A DNA stretch of 64,000 nt from CAZDKO01 sp964506075 [NCBI: uncultured bacterium] (GCA_964506075.1 CAZDKO010000003.1:1-64000); one strand, 5' to 3'. Counted from the stretch's first letter, positions 1-9,259 are shown. Notes: a model not told the origin generated them from the letters alone. Program-made: numbers and translations.

Positions 1-2
1 CT

Positions 3-596
3 TACTCGGTGGTGCTTTTAGACGAAATAGAAAAGGCTCACCCCGATGTTTTTAATATTCTTTTACAGGTAATAGAAGAAGGACGTTTGACCGATAGTTT
101 AGGACGAACCGTAGATTTCCGAAACGTGGTGTTAATCATGACTTCAAATGTAGGAGCACGTCTGATTGATAAAAATAGTTCTTTAGGTTTTACCATTCCG
201 GACGGAGCGGAAACATATAAAGAGATGAAAACTAAACTCATGGATGAATTGAAAAAAACTTTTCAGCCCGAATTTCTTAACCGTATTGATGAAGTGGTTG
301 TTTTTAGCCCCCTGTCCAGGGAAGATCTGATGCAAGTTATTGATTTAATGGTAGATAAGGTAAAAAAACGCCTGACTGAAAAAGAGCTGACTATAATGCT
401 AAGTAAAGAAAGTAAAGAATTTTTGATTGATAAAGGTTACGATCCAAATTTTGGGGCTCGTCCCTTACGACGGGCTATTCAAAGATTCATTGAAGACCCT
501 CTGGCTATGGATATGTTAAAAAATAAGTTTCCGTCTGGTTCCACAATCCTTATTAACCTGGAAAAAGATAAGTTAGTTTTTGAAAAGGAAAATTAA
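3..596 (+). CDS. clpC: ClpC/ClpA-family AAA+ unfoldase, C-terminal part (5' end outside window)
   Basis: This is the end of the second AAA+ ring domain of a Clp unfoldase, which unfolds substrates and feeds them to ClpP. The frame is open to the window edge, so there is no start here. About 197 residues are visible. They begin inside the Walker B strand (VVLLDEIEKAHPD), followed by the sensor 1 region (MTSNVGA) and the sensor 2 motif GARPLRR in the C-terminal small domain. That is the order and spacing of ClpC/ClpA/ClpB D2 domains. The short tail after GARPLRR fits ClpC better than ClpX. ClpB or ClpA cannot be excluded without the N-terminal and middle domains. The stop lies 27 bp before the TamB-like gene. 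Confidence 0.9.
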   Translation, partial: YSVVLLDEIEKAHPDVFNILLQVIEEGRLTDSLGRTVDFRNVVLIMTSNVGARLIDKNSSLGFTIPDGAETYKEMKTKLMDELKKTFQPEFLNRIDEVVVFSPLSREDLMQVIDLMVDKVKKRLTEKELTIMLSKESKEFLIDKGYDPNFGARPLRRAIQRFIEDPLAMDMLKNKFPSGSTILINLEKDKLVFEKEN

Positions 597-623
597 TCTT
601 TCCTCCCTTCTAAGGTTTTTTCT

Positions 624-2987
624 ATGAGAAGAAAAATAAAATTAATCCTCATTTCCGCCATTGTTGTTTTCCTGTGTTTGAAATTAAGTGTATTTATTTT
701 TTTAGCTAATTTTGTAAAAAATAATAAATCTGCTTTGGTTGGCCTTTTATCCGAGAAGTTAAAACGGGAAATAACTGTAAAAGATATAAAAGTTAGCTTC
801 TTGGGAAACTTACATTTATCTGAGTTGGGGGTCAGGTTTCTTAATGATGATGCCTTTGAATCTTTTACGGCTGATGAGTTAACAATCCATCCAAACCTTT
901 TAAGTTTACTAAAAATCAGGAAAAACTATTTAAATATTTTTAAAGAAATATCTTTCCATGGGGGAAATATAAAACTCAGAGCATTAAAAGAACCTCTTGA
1001 AGACATAAAGGGTAGATTACTGCTAAGTAACGGTGATTTTTATCTTAAACAGCTGAAGGTTCCTGTTGGAGAGACGCATTTTATCTGCCAGGGCTGGGTA
1101 AGAGATTTTATTACGCAACCACAGGCAGATTTGAGTATTGAGACATATAAATTGAAAGTCCAGGATTTGTTAAATTACCATCCGGAACTTAAGCTTTTAA
1201 AGATAGCCGGCGACGGTAAAATTTCTGCCCGCTTAAGCGGACAGTTCAGTAGTCTGGAAATTTCAGGTGAAATAAGTTTTAATAATATTCATCTGGGAGA
1301 TATTCATTTATCCCGGGTTCAGGCCAATTTTTGTTTTGCCGGAGATACTTTTGACATTTCTCCTCTCCAGATAGAGTCGTTACAGGGGCAAATTTTAGCC
1401 GGGATAAAGATTTCCGGTATTCCGTCCAGCCCCGAGTTAACGGCAGACTTTAAAATTAATTCGGTTGAGTTACCTTACGGTGAGTGTTCCGGTGAATTAA
1501 CTTTGAAAGGCGATTTATTGCAGCCGACTCTTGATGGAAAATTATATTTCAAAGGGAATGAAGAGGTCAGTTTGGAAAAAATTAAGTGTCAGTTGATCTT
1601 TTCCCCTAAAGGTTTGGATTGTAAAGACGCTGAAGTTTTTATTTCCAGGATAGGAAATTTATTATGGAAAGCTGAGTTTAATAAAGACTTGAGCTATCGG
1701 ATTTATTTTGATTTGCCTTCGGTTAGAGATAGGGATTTATTTTCTTTTGTTGGGAATTTACCTGTTTCCGTAGGTGTTTTAGAATTAAAAGGGGAACTTA
1801 ACGGTATAATAGGAATTCCGCAGATTAATTATCAGGGGGAATTAATCCGAAAAAAATTTGGAAAGGATAAGACCATAAAATGGCAACTCCGTCAACATAA
1901 GAAGATAATAAAGATAGAAAGTATTTTGTTGTCAAAGGGGTTATCTTTGTCTGGTTATTTGGATATTAATACATCTTTGCTGCAGTTGATATTCAAAATA
2001 GATAAATTTAATTTTGGTCCTGATGTTTTTGACGGAATAATAAAAATAAAAGGTAATAAAGGAAATTTTATTCTTGAAAATTCAGTTTTATCTTCCCCTC
2101 GTTTTAACTGTGAATTAGAAGGCAAGACAGAGGGACATAACGTGGGGTTTGAAATCAAAATGACAGATAAAAAAGTTCCTTTTAAAGCTAATGTCAATTT
2201 AAATGGAACTATGACGTCTTCAGGATTTAATGCCGAAATATTAGTTAAACCAATATCCATTCAGGATAAAACATATCCCCCGATAACAGCCTTCTTAAAA
2301 ATAGATAATCAAAAATTGATCATTGAGAAAGCTAATTGGCTCGGAGCCTATTTCTTAAATGGGCAACTTATTTTTTCTCCTTTGAAGTTTAACTTCGGTT
2401 TAAAAGTAGAAGAAGGCGACATTATCCCAATCCTGGCTTTTTCACCTTTTCTGTCCGATGAGGATAATTATGGAAAAGCTTCGGGTGAGATAGAATGCTA
2501 CGGAGAGTGGCCGAATTTAAACGTCAAGGGTATCGTTGAAATGAAAGATTCAAAAGTTGCCCAGAAGAATATTGAATACGCTAAGTTTCAGTTTGCCGGG
2601 ATATATCCTTATCTTACGTTAATTGAATCACCGGTAATTTATAACGGTACGACTTTAATCTGCGCCGGGCCAATTGATTTTTCCAAGCCGGGGAAAGGAA
2701 AATTTCAGGGTGTTGATTACGTTATGGATGAAAGTCAGATGGTCTGGGACGGTTGGAAAATTAAGCGGGGGGAAGAAAAGAATGAGATAAGTTTAACTAA
2801 GGAGGTGGAAGGAGGCTTTGCCGTGCGGCTTAAAACTCCCACTGGGAATGAAATAGAAGATAATCTTCTGGTAGAGCCGGGCCCGGAAGTGGAACTGGAA
2901 TACACCATAAAAGGGAAAGAAAAACTTAAGTTTCGCATAGATGAAGAGGATGATTTTGTAGGGATTGAACATAAAATAAATTTCTAA
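624..2987 (+). CDS. TamB/AsmA-like envelope protein
   Basis: A 787-residue protein with one N-terminal membrane helix (about residues 7-31) and then a long, beta-strand-rich, low-cysteine periplasmic region ending in phenylalanine (IEHKINF). The segment after the helix (a subunit-like stretch rich in 'LKREITVKDIKVSFLG', about residues 46-62) resembles the start of AsmA, TamB and related bridge-like lipid-transfer proteins. Those proteins span the periplasm and help move phospholipids or mature outer-membrane proteins. The length is shorter than proteobacterial TamB (about 1,250 residues). It lies directly before BamA, an arrangement like tamA-tamB, which supports an outer-membrane role. The family call is by overall pattern, so membership in AsmA rather than TamB is unresolved. 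No catalytic motif is visible. Confidence 0.6.
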   Translation: MRRKIKLILISAIVVFLCLKLSVFIFLANFVKNNKSALVGLLSEKLKREITVKDIKVSFLGNLHLSELGVRFLNDDAFESFTADELTIHPNLLSLLKIRKNYLNIFKEISFHGGNIKLRALKEPLEDIKGRLLLSNGDFYLKQLKVPVGETHFICQGWVRDFITQPQADLSIETYKLKVQDLLNYHPELKLLKIAGDGKISARLSGQFSSLEISGEISFNNIHLGDIHLSRVQANFCFAGDTFDISPLQIESLQGQILAGIKISGIPSSPELTADFKINSVELPYGECSGELTLKGDLLQPTLDGKLYFKGNEEVSLEKIKCQLIFSPKGLDCKDAEVFISRIGNLLWKAEFNKDLSYRIYFDLPSVRDRDLFSFVGNLPVSVGVLELKGELNGIIGIPQINYQGELIRKKFGKDKTIKWQLRQHKKIIKIESILLSKGLSLSGYLDINTSLLQLIFKIDKFNFGPDVFDGIIKIKGNKGNFILENSVLSSPRFNCELEGKTEGHNVGFEIKMTDKKVPFKANVNLNGTMTSSGFNAEILVKPISIQDKTYPPITAFLKIDNQKLIIEKANWLGAYFLNGQLIFSPLKFNFGLKVEEGDIIPILAFSPFLSDEDNYGKASGEIECYGEWPNLNVKGIVEMKDSKVAQKNIEYAKFQFAGIYPYLTLIESPVIYNGTTLICAGPIDFSKPGKGKFQGVDYVMDESQMVWDGWKIKRGEEKNEISLTKEVEGGFAVRLKTPTGNEIEDNLLVEPGPEVELEYTIKGKEKLKFRIDEEDDFVGIEHKINF

Positions 2988-3017
2988 AAAAACTCCTTTC
3001 CTTAAATATTTCCATAT

Positions 3018-3051
3018 GCTATAATACACCAATTATTAACTATAATACACT
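3018..3051 (+). promoter_or_regulatory. Tandem -10-like boxes upstream of bamA
   Basis: Two copies of the 11-mer CTATAATACAC lie 21 bp apart, each containing a perfect TATAAT (3020-3025 and 3041-3046). No good -35 hexamer is visible at the right distance for either one. The pair sits about 60-90 bp before the bamA start in the 119-bp gap after the TamB-like gene. Two overlapping promoters for the bamA-lpx operon, or an extended AT-rich start region, are both possible. Confidence 0.45.
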
Positions 3052-3106
3052 CTATCCTTTAATTAACAATTTTCCCCATATTAAGGCTTAAAAGAAAAGG
3101 TGAAAT

Positions 3107-5410
3107 ATGAGAAATTTTAAAAAAGTGCATATGCTGGTTTTACTTCTTATGTTTATCTTTCCTGTGGCGGTACAAATCTCAGCTTTAGCTGCTCAACAGA
3201 AAATAGTAGGTGACATTGAAGTTTCGGGTAATAAGTCCGTCAGTTCTTTTTTAATTCTTTCCCAGATTGAGTCCAAGGCAGGGGCACCTTTTTCTCCGGT
3301 TAAAGCCAGGCAGGATTTAAAAAGAATTTACACTATGGGGATGTTTTCTGACGTAAAATTAGAAACGGAAGATTTAGGCAGGAATCAGATTAAACTAATT
3401 TTTATTGTTGTTGAAAAGTCGGTAATATCCCAGTTGGTTATTGAAGGCAATAAAGATTTAAAGACCAAAAAAATTCTAGATTTAATTTCTTCTGAAGAAG
3501 GGGCAGCTTTAAATGAACAACTTATCCATGAGGATGTTAAGAAAATAGAAACTCAATATCAGGAATTAGGGTATCATTATGCTGAAATAAAGCCTCAAAT
3601 TTCAGAGAAAAATGGTAAATGGACTGTTACTTTTAAAATTAAAGAAGGTCATCGGGTACGGATTAAAAAAATTGAGTTTGTAGGCAATGAAAATTTCTCT
3701 GCCCGTAAACTTAGAAAACTTATGAAAACCAGGGTGAAAAAATTTTTTAATAAGGGTTATTTTAAAGAAAAAGAATTTAAAGGCGACTTAACTAAACTGG
3801 TTTCTTTTTATAAAGACAATGGTTTTTTAGACGTGAAGATAGACAGATATGAAGTAAATCTGGGGGAAAAGAAAGCATTCTTATACATCACCATCTACGT
3901 AGAAGAGGGGAAACAATATCACCTGGAAAAATTGGATGTTACGGGGAATGAGATTTTTGACTCAGATTTTATCCTCAAGAGTCTCAGTATGCGTCCCGGT
4001 ATGATTTATAGCGAGAAAAATCTTCGTGAGGATATTAACTCTGTATTCAGGCTTTATGCCGAAAAGGGATATATTTTCGTTCGGATCTGGCCGGATATCA
4101 AAAAAACAGAAGAAGGAACCATTCAGCTTATTTTAAATATTAAAGAGGGGGATGTAGCGTATATAGAAGAGATCCTTATTGAGGGGAATGTTAAAACAAA
4201 AGATATTGTTATTCGCAGAGAATTGTTGGTGAAATCCGGTGAAATTTTTAACGGTAAAAAAGTTGAGCGGACCCGTGAAAGACTTTATAATTTAGGCTAT
4301 TTTAAAAGCGTTGATGTGGATACCTCAGCAGGCACAGCTCCGGATAGACGTAATTTAATCTTCAGGGTAGAGGAACAAAAGACCGGGTCTTTTGGTATAG
4401 GAGCCGGTTATAGTTCGGTAGATAAAGCGATCGGTTTTGTCGAATTGGAGCAAAGAAATTTTGATTTGTTTAATTTTCCTAATTTTACCGGAGACGGTCA
4501 GGACATTTTGATACGGGCTGAATTCGGCAGCAGAAGAAAAGATTATAGATTAAGTTTTACCGAACCATGGCTTTTTAATTGGCCGCTTTCATTTGGGTTT
4601 GACGTATATCAAAGAAGCTGGGTGCGGGAAGATTATGATGAAAACAGAACCGGTGGCGATATTCGTTTAGGGAAAAGAATAGGTGAGGATTTAAGCGTTT
4701 ACTTAACTTATAAAAATGAAACAGTCAAGATAAGTGACATAGATACCGGTGCTTCCCAGGATATCTGGGATGAAGAGGGCAGCAACGATATCAGTTCTTT
4801 ACGTTTATCTCTGGTACGTGATACCCGGAATAATGTCTTCGACCCTTCGCGGGGCTCAAGGACTATTATAGCTACTGAATATGCCGGCGGGTTTCTTCAG
4901 GGAGATAAGGATTTTATAAAATGCACGTTAGATAGTAACTGGTTTTTCAACCCGGTGGGTAAGATAATTTTAGATCTTAGTTTTGTAACCGGCTGGGTAG
5001 AAAGTTTTGGTGATTCGGAGCGTGTTCCCATTTATGAAAGGTTTTATGCCGGCGGCGGAGAAAGTATTCGTGGTTATGAGGAACGAAGGGTTGGCCCTAA
5101 AGGTGTTAACGGAGATCCTATTGGTGGTCGGCTTTTAGGTTTAGGTAATATTGAAGTCACCTTTCCTCTTGTTCAGAATGAGGAAAAAGATCGTTCTATC
5201 ATCAAAGGGGCGGTATTCTGTGATTCTGGTTATGTTTGGGCCGACCCCGGTGATTTTGACCTGGGAGATTTACATACCGGTGTAGGGGTAGGCGTCAGAA
5301 TTAATACCCCGATTGGTCCGGTTCGTCTTGATTATGGATATCCCCTTGATATTGACCCTGGGGAAGAAAAGAAGGGACGCGTTCATTTCAGAATGGGCAG
5401 CACATTCTAA
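3107..5410 (+). CDS. bamA: Outer membrane protein assembly factor BamA (Omp85)
   Basis: Central subunit of the BAM complex, which inserts beta-barrel proteins into the outer membrane. The 767-residue product has a signal peptide (about residues 1-29, ending SALAA). A row of POTRA-type domains follows (about 33-430), with repeated 'GN' turns at the domain starts (IEVSGN, IEGN, FVGNE, VTGNE, IEGN), which points to five POTRA units. The rest is a C-terminal barrel. The loop 6 motif IRGY is at about residue 653, and the chain ends in phenylalanine (MGSTF), the signal recognised by BAM itself. Length is close to E. coli BamA (810). A good start is the ATG after AAAAGGTGAA. The neighbours Skp/OmpH, LpxD and LpxC-FabZ match the classic bamA-skp-lpxD-fabZ-lpxA order. 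Confidence 0.96.
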   Translation: MRNFKKVHMLVLLLMFIFPVAVQISALAAQQKIVGDIEVSGNKSVSSFLILSQIESKAGAPFSPVKARQDLKRIYTMGMFSDVKLETEDLGRNQIKLIFIVVEKSVISQLVIEGNKDLKTKKILDLISSEEGAALNEQLIHEDVKKIETQYQELGYHYAEIKPQISEKNGKWTVTFKIKEGHRVRIKKIEFVGNENFSARKLRKLMKTRVKKFFNKGYFKEKEFKGDLTKLVSFYKDNGFLDVKIDRYEVNLGEKKAFLYITIYVEEGKQYHLEKLDVTGNEIFDSDFILKSLSMRPGMIYSEKNLREDINSVFRLYAEKGYIFVRIWPDIKKTEEGTIQLILNIKEGDVAYIEEILIEGNVKTKDIVIRRELLVKSGEIFNGKKVERTRERLYNLGYFKSVDVDTSAGTAPDRRNLIFRVEEQKTGSFGIGAGYSSVDKAIGFVELEQRNFDLFNFPNFTGDGQDILIRAEFGSRRKDYRLSFTEPWLFNWPLSFGFDVYQRSWVREDYDENRTGGDIRLGKRIGEDLSVYLTYKNETVKISDIDTGASQDIWDEEGSNDISSLRLSLVRDTRNNVFDPSRGSRTIIATEYAGGFLQGDKDFIKCTLDSNWFFNPVGKIILDLSFVTGWVESFGDSERVPIYERFYAGGGESIRGYEERRVGPKGVNGDPIGGRLLGLGNIEVTFPLVQNEEKDRSIIKGAVFCDSGYVWADPGDFDLGDLHTGVGVGVRINTPIGPVRLDYGYPLDIDPGEEKKGRVHFRMGSTF

Positions 5411-5457
5411 ACAATTAAAAGTGGATAACATTAACCATTAACTAACAAGGAGTAGCC

Positions 5458-6006
5458 ATGGGAAAAAAGGAAATTAGTATCAGTCGGTTAAATTTTATGA
5501 ATATGTTTATTTCAATAACGCTGGGATTATTTATACTTTTTAATACGGCTGACGTTTTTGCTCAAAGTAATGTTAAGGTAGCCGTTATAGATTTAGCCAA
5601 AGTGTTGCGTTCATATAATGAAAGCCAGAAGTTATCTAACCAGCTTAAAGACGAAATAGATAAAAAACAGCAGGAACTGAATAAATCAAAAACTGAAGTT
5701 GAAAAATTCGGCCGGGAACTGAGTGAAAAGATTAATTCTTTAAGTCAAAAAGAGAAAGAAAACAGAGAATCAATTCTTAAGACAAAAATAGAGAGTCTGC
5801 GGAATATGGAATTAAAATTTAATCAGGAATTAAGACAAATGCAGATAAGTATGCAGGAGAAAATTTCCGATAAAATCAACGAAGCGACAAAACAGATTGC
5901 TCAAAAAGAAGGTTATACCATGGTGATTAATAAAGGGATGGTATTATACAATCTTGACCAGAGTGAAATATCGGATAAGGTGATAGAAATATTAAACAAG
6001 AAATAA
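5458..6006 (+). CDS. skp: Skp/OmpH-family periplasmic chaperone
   Basis: A 182-residue secreted protein with an N-terminal signal segment (about residues 16-36, ending DVFA-Q). A conserved beta strand with the motif 'VAVIDLAKVL' follows. Then comes a long charged helical hairpin (about 55-145, rich in K, E, Q and N) and a short C-terminal strand region. This is the Skp/OmpH jellyfish-like trimer fold that holds unfolded outer-membrane proteins in the periplasm. A strong AAGGAG site precedes the ATG. It sits between bamA and lpxD as in proteobacteria. Orthology to E. coli Skp is inferred from position and architecture rather than from a specific residue. Confidence 0.9.
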   Translation: MGKKEISISRLNFMNMFISITLGLFILFNTADVFAQSNVKVAVIDLAKVLRSYNESQKLSNQLKDEIDKKQQELNKSKTEVEKFGRELSEKINSLSQKEKENRESILKTKIESLRNMELKFNQELRQMQISMQEKISDKINEATKQIAQKEGYTMVINKGMVLYNLDQSEISDKVIEILNKK

Positions 6007-6019
6007 AAAAAGGTAGATA

Positions 6020-7069
6020 GTGAAAAAAACATTAAAAGAAATTGCTGAATTAGTCGGAGGAAAGGTTTCCGGCGACGAAGATGTTGTTATCACCGGGGTC
6101 TCGGGTATAAAGGAAGCTAAAGAAGGAGATATAACCTTTATCGCCAATCCCCGCTATCTTCCCCTTTTAAAAACAACCCAGGCTTCAGCGATTATTGTCT
6201 CTTCAAAGATTAAGAGAGATACTCAAAAGCATCTTATTATAACCGAGGACCCGTATTTTGCTTTTACCAAGGTTATGGGATTATTGGTTTCCCGGGATAT
6301 ATCGGTCAATAGAGGTATCCATCCTCAGGCGTTTATCGGCAAGAACGTAAAATTAGGAAAAAATCTGACTATTTCCCCTTTCACTGTGGTTGATGATTAT
6401 GTTCAGATAGGCGACAATACAATCCTGTATCCCAATGTTTATGTCGGGGGGTATACTAAAATAGGAAAGGATTCCATTGTTTATCCAAATGTAGTGATCA
6501 AGGAAAAAAATATCATTGGAGACCGGGTAATTATTCATAGCGGGTCAGTTATTGGAAGCGATGGATTCGGGTTTGCTCCGATGAAAGGGGTTCACCATAA
6601 AATACCTCAACTGGGAATGGTCATTATTGAGGATGACGTTGAAATAGGAGCGAACGTTTGTGTTGATAGAGCCACTATCGGTAAAACCCATATAAAAAAA
6701 GGGACGAAAATAGACAACCTGGTACAGATTGCTCATAATGTGACCATTGGTGAAAATTCCATAATTGTTGCTCAGGTAGGTATTTCGGGAAGTACTACCT
6801 TGGGGAAAAACGTAACTATGGCTGGACAATCGGGGGCAGTCGGGCATATTCATATCGGAGATAATGCGGTGGTAGCGGCTAAATCAGGAGTGACCAAAAG
6901 GGTTCCGGATAAGCTTTGTGTTTCAGGGTTCCCGGCTAGACCTCATCAAGAGGAGAGGAAACTTAAAGCTTTGGTTCAGCGTTTACCCAAGTTATATGAA
7001 CTGGTAAAAAATCTAAGTAAGAGGATAGAAAAACAGGAGAAGAAATGGGACAACCCCAAAGAACGATAA
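6020..7069 (+). CDS. lpxD: UDP-3-O-acylglucosamine N-acyltransferase LpxD
   Basis: Third enzyme of lipid A synthesis: it adds an amide-linked hydroxyacyl chain to UDP-3-O-acyl-GlcN. The 349-residue protein has the LpxD N-terminal uridine-binding domain (about 1-95). A left-handed beta helix of hexapeptide repeats ([LIV]GxxxxI) follows from about 100 to 310, and a short helical C-terminus. His239, in the motif AHNVTIG, falls at the same number as the catalytic His of E. coli LpxD. It starts at GTG 14 bp after skp, preceded by AAAAGG. The 3' end overlaps the lpxC-fabZ start by 25 bp, suggesting translational coupling. If the GnnA/GnnB pair at 10.1-12.2 kb is active, the substrate would carry an amino group at C3 as well. 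Confidence 0.97.
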   Translation: MKKTLKEIAELVGGKVSGDEDVVITGVSGIKEAKEGDITFIANPRYLPLLKTTQASAIIVSSKIKRDTQKHLIITEDPYFAFTKVMGLLVSRDISVNRGIHPQAFIGKNVKLGKNLTISPFTVVDDYVQIGDNTILYPNVYVGGYTKIGKDSIVYPNVVIKEKNIIGDRVIIHSGSVIGSDGFGFAPMKGVHHKIPQLGMVIIEDDVEIGANVCVDRATIGKTHIKKGTKIDNLVQIAHNVTIGENSIIVAQVGISGSTTLGKNVTMAGQSGAVGHIHIGDNAVVAAKSGVTKRVPDKLCVSGFPARPHQEERKLKALVQRLPKLYELVKNLSKRIEKQEKKWDNPKER

Positions 7070-8352
7070 AAAGAAAAGCGGTCTATTCAGGAATAGGTTT
7101 ACATACGGGAAATGAGACAACTATTACTTTTATCCCTGCCCCACCGAACACGGGGGTAAAGTTTATTCGAACAGACTTACCTAATAAACCGGAGATAACC
7201 GCTGATATTACCCACGTGGTTGATATTGCCCGGGGGACGACTATAGGTGAAGGAGACGTAAAAATTCATACCGTAGAACACATTCTGGCTTCTTTAGGCG
7301 GGTTAAAAATTGATAATCTGATTATTGAAGTCAATGCCAATGAACCGCCGGTTGGAGACGGAAGTGCTTTACCTATTGTGGGGACTTTAAATGAAGCCGG
7401 TATTGAGCTTCAGAATGAACCTAAAAATTTTTATAATTTAAAAGAACCTTGTTGGGCCGATGAAAATGGCGCATCTTTAGTAGTTTTACCTGCCTCTGAG
7501 TTTAAAATCTCTTTTACCATAGATTATAGACACCCGGCTCTGGGAGCGCAATTTGCGTCTTTTATTATTAACGAGGAAACCTTCACTAAACAGATTGCTC
7601 CGGCCCGGACATTTTGTTTTCTCCATGAAGTGGAATCTCTTCAGAGACAAGGATTAATAAAAGGAGGCAGTTTAGATAACGCCGTAGTTATCGGGGAAAA
7701 AAATATTTTAAAAGAAGATTTACGCTTTAGTGATGAATTTGTCCGGCATAAGATTCTGGATTTAATGGGGGATCTTTTTTTGCTGGGGGCGCCTATGAAT
7801 GCTTATATTATGGCTTTAAAATCCGGACACGCTTTAAATGTAGAGTTAGTCAGAAGAATGAAAAAATCGAAACAGAAATTTAAAGAAGGAGCGATTAGTC
7901 GTGTCACCGCAGAAACTTCCGCTTCTCCGCCTCTGGATATTGTGGAAATCCAGAAAATTCTTCCTCACCGCTATCCTTTTCTTTTAGTAGACAAGATTTT
8001 AAAACTGGAAGAAGATAGACGCGCTGTTGGTTTAAAAAGTGTTACCGGAAATGAATATTTCTTTTCCGGTCATTTCCCGGGGCATCCGGTCATGCCTGGC
8101 GTTTTGGTGATTGAATGTATGGCTCAGGTGGCCGGAACTTTAATGCTGAGTAAACCAGAAAACAGGGGAAAACTGGCTTATTTTATGGGAATTGATAACG
8201 TTAAATTCAGGAAGCCGGTTAAACCGGGCGACCAGCTTTTAGTAGAAGTTGAAATTATGAAACTCAAGACGAGAACCGGAAAAATTAAAGCCAAGGCTTT
8301 TATTGAAGATACGGTCGTAGCCGAGGCGGAATTAATGTTTTCGTTAGTTTAA
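7045..8352 (+). CDS. lpxC-fabZ: LpxC-FabZ fusion: UDP-3-O-acyl-GlcNAc deacetylase / 3-hydroxyacyl-ACP dehydratase
   Basis: A 435-residue two-domain enzyme. Residues 1-285 are LpxC, the zinc deacetylase that commits the cell to lipid A. Zinc ligands are visible as His79 (HTVEHILAS) and the pair His235/Asp239 (VRHKILDLMGD), matching E. coli His79, His238 and Asp242. Residues about 295-435 are FabZ, with its hot-dog-fold motif HRYPFLLVD at 308 and the catalytic pair His343 (GHFPGHPVMPG) and Glu357, 14 residues apart as in the family. This fusion is known from Bacteroidota, Chlorobi and several candidate phyla. It links membrane fatty-acid synthesis and lipid A synthesis, which compete for 3-hydroxyacyl-ACP. 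An AGGAGAAGAA site precedes the ATG inside lpxD. Confidence 0.97.
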   Translation: MGQPQRTIKRKAVYSGIGLHTGNETTITFIPAPPNTGVKFIRTDLPNKPEITADITHVVDIARGTTIGEGDVKIHTVEHILASLGGLKIDNLIIEVNANEPPVGDGSALPIVGTLNEAGIELQNEPKNFYNLKEPCWADENGASLVVLPASEFKISFTIDYRHPALGAQFASFIINEETFTKQIAPARTFCFLHEVESLQRQGLIKGGSLDNAVVIGEKNILKEDLRFSDEFVRHKILDLMGDLFLLGAPMNAYIMALKSGHALNVELVRRMKKSKQKFKEGAISRVTAETSASPPLDIVEIQKILPHRYPFLLVDKILKLEEDRRAVGLKSVTGNEYFFSGHFPGHPVMPGVLVIECMAQVAGTLMLSKPENRGKLAYFMGIDNVKFRKPVKPGDQLLVEVEIMKLKTRTGKIKAKAFIEDTVVAEAELMFSLV

Positions 8353-8361
8353 GGATAAGAA

Positions 8362-9135
8362 ATGAGTAAGATTCATAAAACTGCTTTAATTGGTCCAAAA
8401 GTAGAACTGGATAAAGAGGTGGAGATTGGCCCGTATAGTATTATTGACGGGGAAGTTAAAATCGGAGAGGGTACAAAAATCGGCTCACACGTTTTTATCG
8501 AAGGCTTCACCAGTATTGGAAAGAGATGCTTGATTTTTACCGGGGCAGCTATCGGTTCCCAGTCCCAGGATTTAAAATACAAAGGAGAAAAGAGTTTCGT
8601 AGAAATCGGGGATGACAACGTAATTCGTGAATATGTTACCATAAATAGAGCCACGGGTGAAGACAATGTCACTAAAGTTGGCAACAACAACTTTATTATG
8701 GCTTATGCTCATGTTGCCCACAATTGTTGTGTAAACGATGGTGCAATTCTAGCTAATGAGGTAACTTTAGCCGGTCATGTTAACATAGAGGATAAAGCGA
8801 TTATCGGTGGGGTAAGTGCTGTTCATCAATTTGTCAAAATAGGAAAACTTTCCATTATTGGCGGGTGCTCTAAAGTGGTTAAAGATATTATTCCTTTTGC
8901 CAGAGCCGATGGACATCCTACCAGGATTTACGGCATAAATTCTGTGGGGTTAGCCCGCAATAAATTTCCCCAGGAAAAGATTGAAGCGCTTAAAAGAATA
9001 TTTAAGATACTTTTTCGTTCTAATCTGAATACATCCCAGGCAATAATAAAAATCCGAGACGAATTTAAAAATTCCGAAGAGGCTGAATATATTATCAGTT
9101 TTATTGAGAATTCTGAACGGGGTATTTGTAAGTAG
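8362..9135 (+). CDS. lpxA: UDP-N-acetylglucosamine acyltransferase LpxA
   Basis: First enzyme of lipid A synthesis, a trimeric left-handed beta-helix acyltransferase that loads a 3-hydroxyacyl chain from ACP onto the C3 position of the UDP-sugar. The 257-residue length is typical. Hexapeptide repeats run to about residue 190, followed by a helical C-terminal domain. The catalytic His is His120 in the motif AHVAHNC (His125 in E. coli). It lies 9 bp after lpxC-fabZ with a GGATAAG site. Because GnnA/GnnB-like genes follow closely, this LpxA may prefer UDP-GlcNAc3N and form an amide at C3, as reported for Leptospira and Acidithiobacillus. That specificity is inferred and cannot be read from the sequence alone. 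Confidence 0.96.
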   Translation: MSKIHKTALIGPKVELDKEVEIGPYSIIDGEVKIGEGTKIGSHVFIEGFTSIGKRCLIFTGAAIGSQSQDLKYKGEKSFVEIGDDNVIREYVTINRATGEDNVTKVGNNNFIMAYAHVAHNCCVNDGAILANEVTLAGHVNIEDKAIIGGVSAVHQFVKIGKLSIIGGCSKVVKDIIPFARADGHPTRIYGINSVGLARNKFPQEKIEALKRIFKILFRSNLNTSQAIIKIRDEFKNSEEAEYIISFIENSERGICK

Positions 9136-9146
9136 CCACTGGATAA

Positions 9147-9259
9147 CCAGAAACCATTAGTCAGAAGCCAGATTTTATTTTGCTGAATTTAAGTTTATTT
9201 TTAAAAAAATAAAAGTTTATTTATTTGGCTGGTTTCTGAAAACGGGTATCTGGTTTCTG
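9147..9259 (+). repeat. Nested inverted-repeat spacer between lpxA and lpxI
   Basis: The 133-bp gap holds an outer inverted repeat (CAGAAACCA at 9148-9156 with TGGTTTCTG at 9251-9259). Inside it is a second (CAGAAGCCAG at 9162-9171 with CTGGTTTCTG at 9229-9238, one G-T mismatch). The centre is very AT-rich and contains AGTTTATTT twice. The whole could fold as one long hairpin. There is no terminal U-run typical of an intrinsic terminator. A short palindromic mobile relic is the likeliest reading. Confidence 0.6.
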
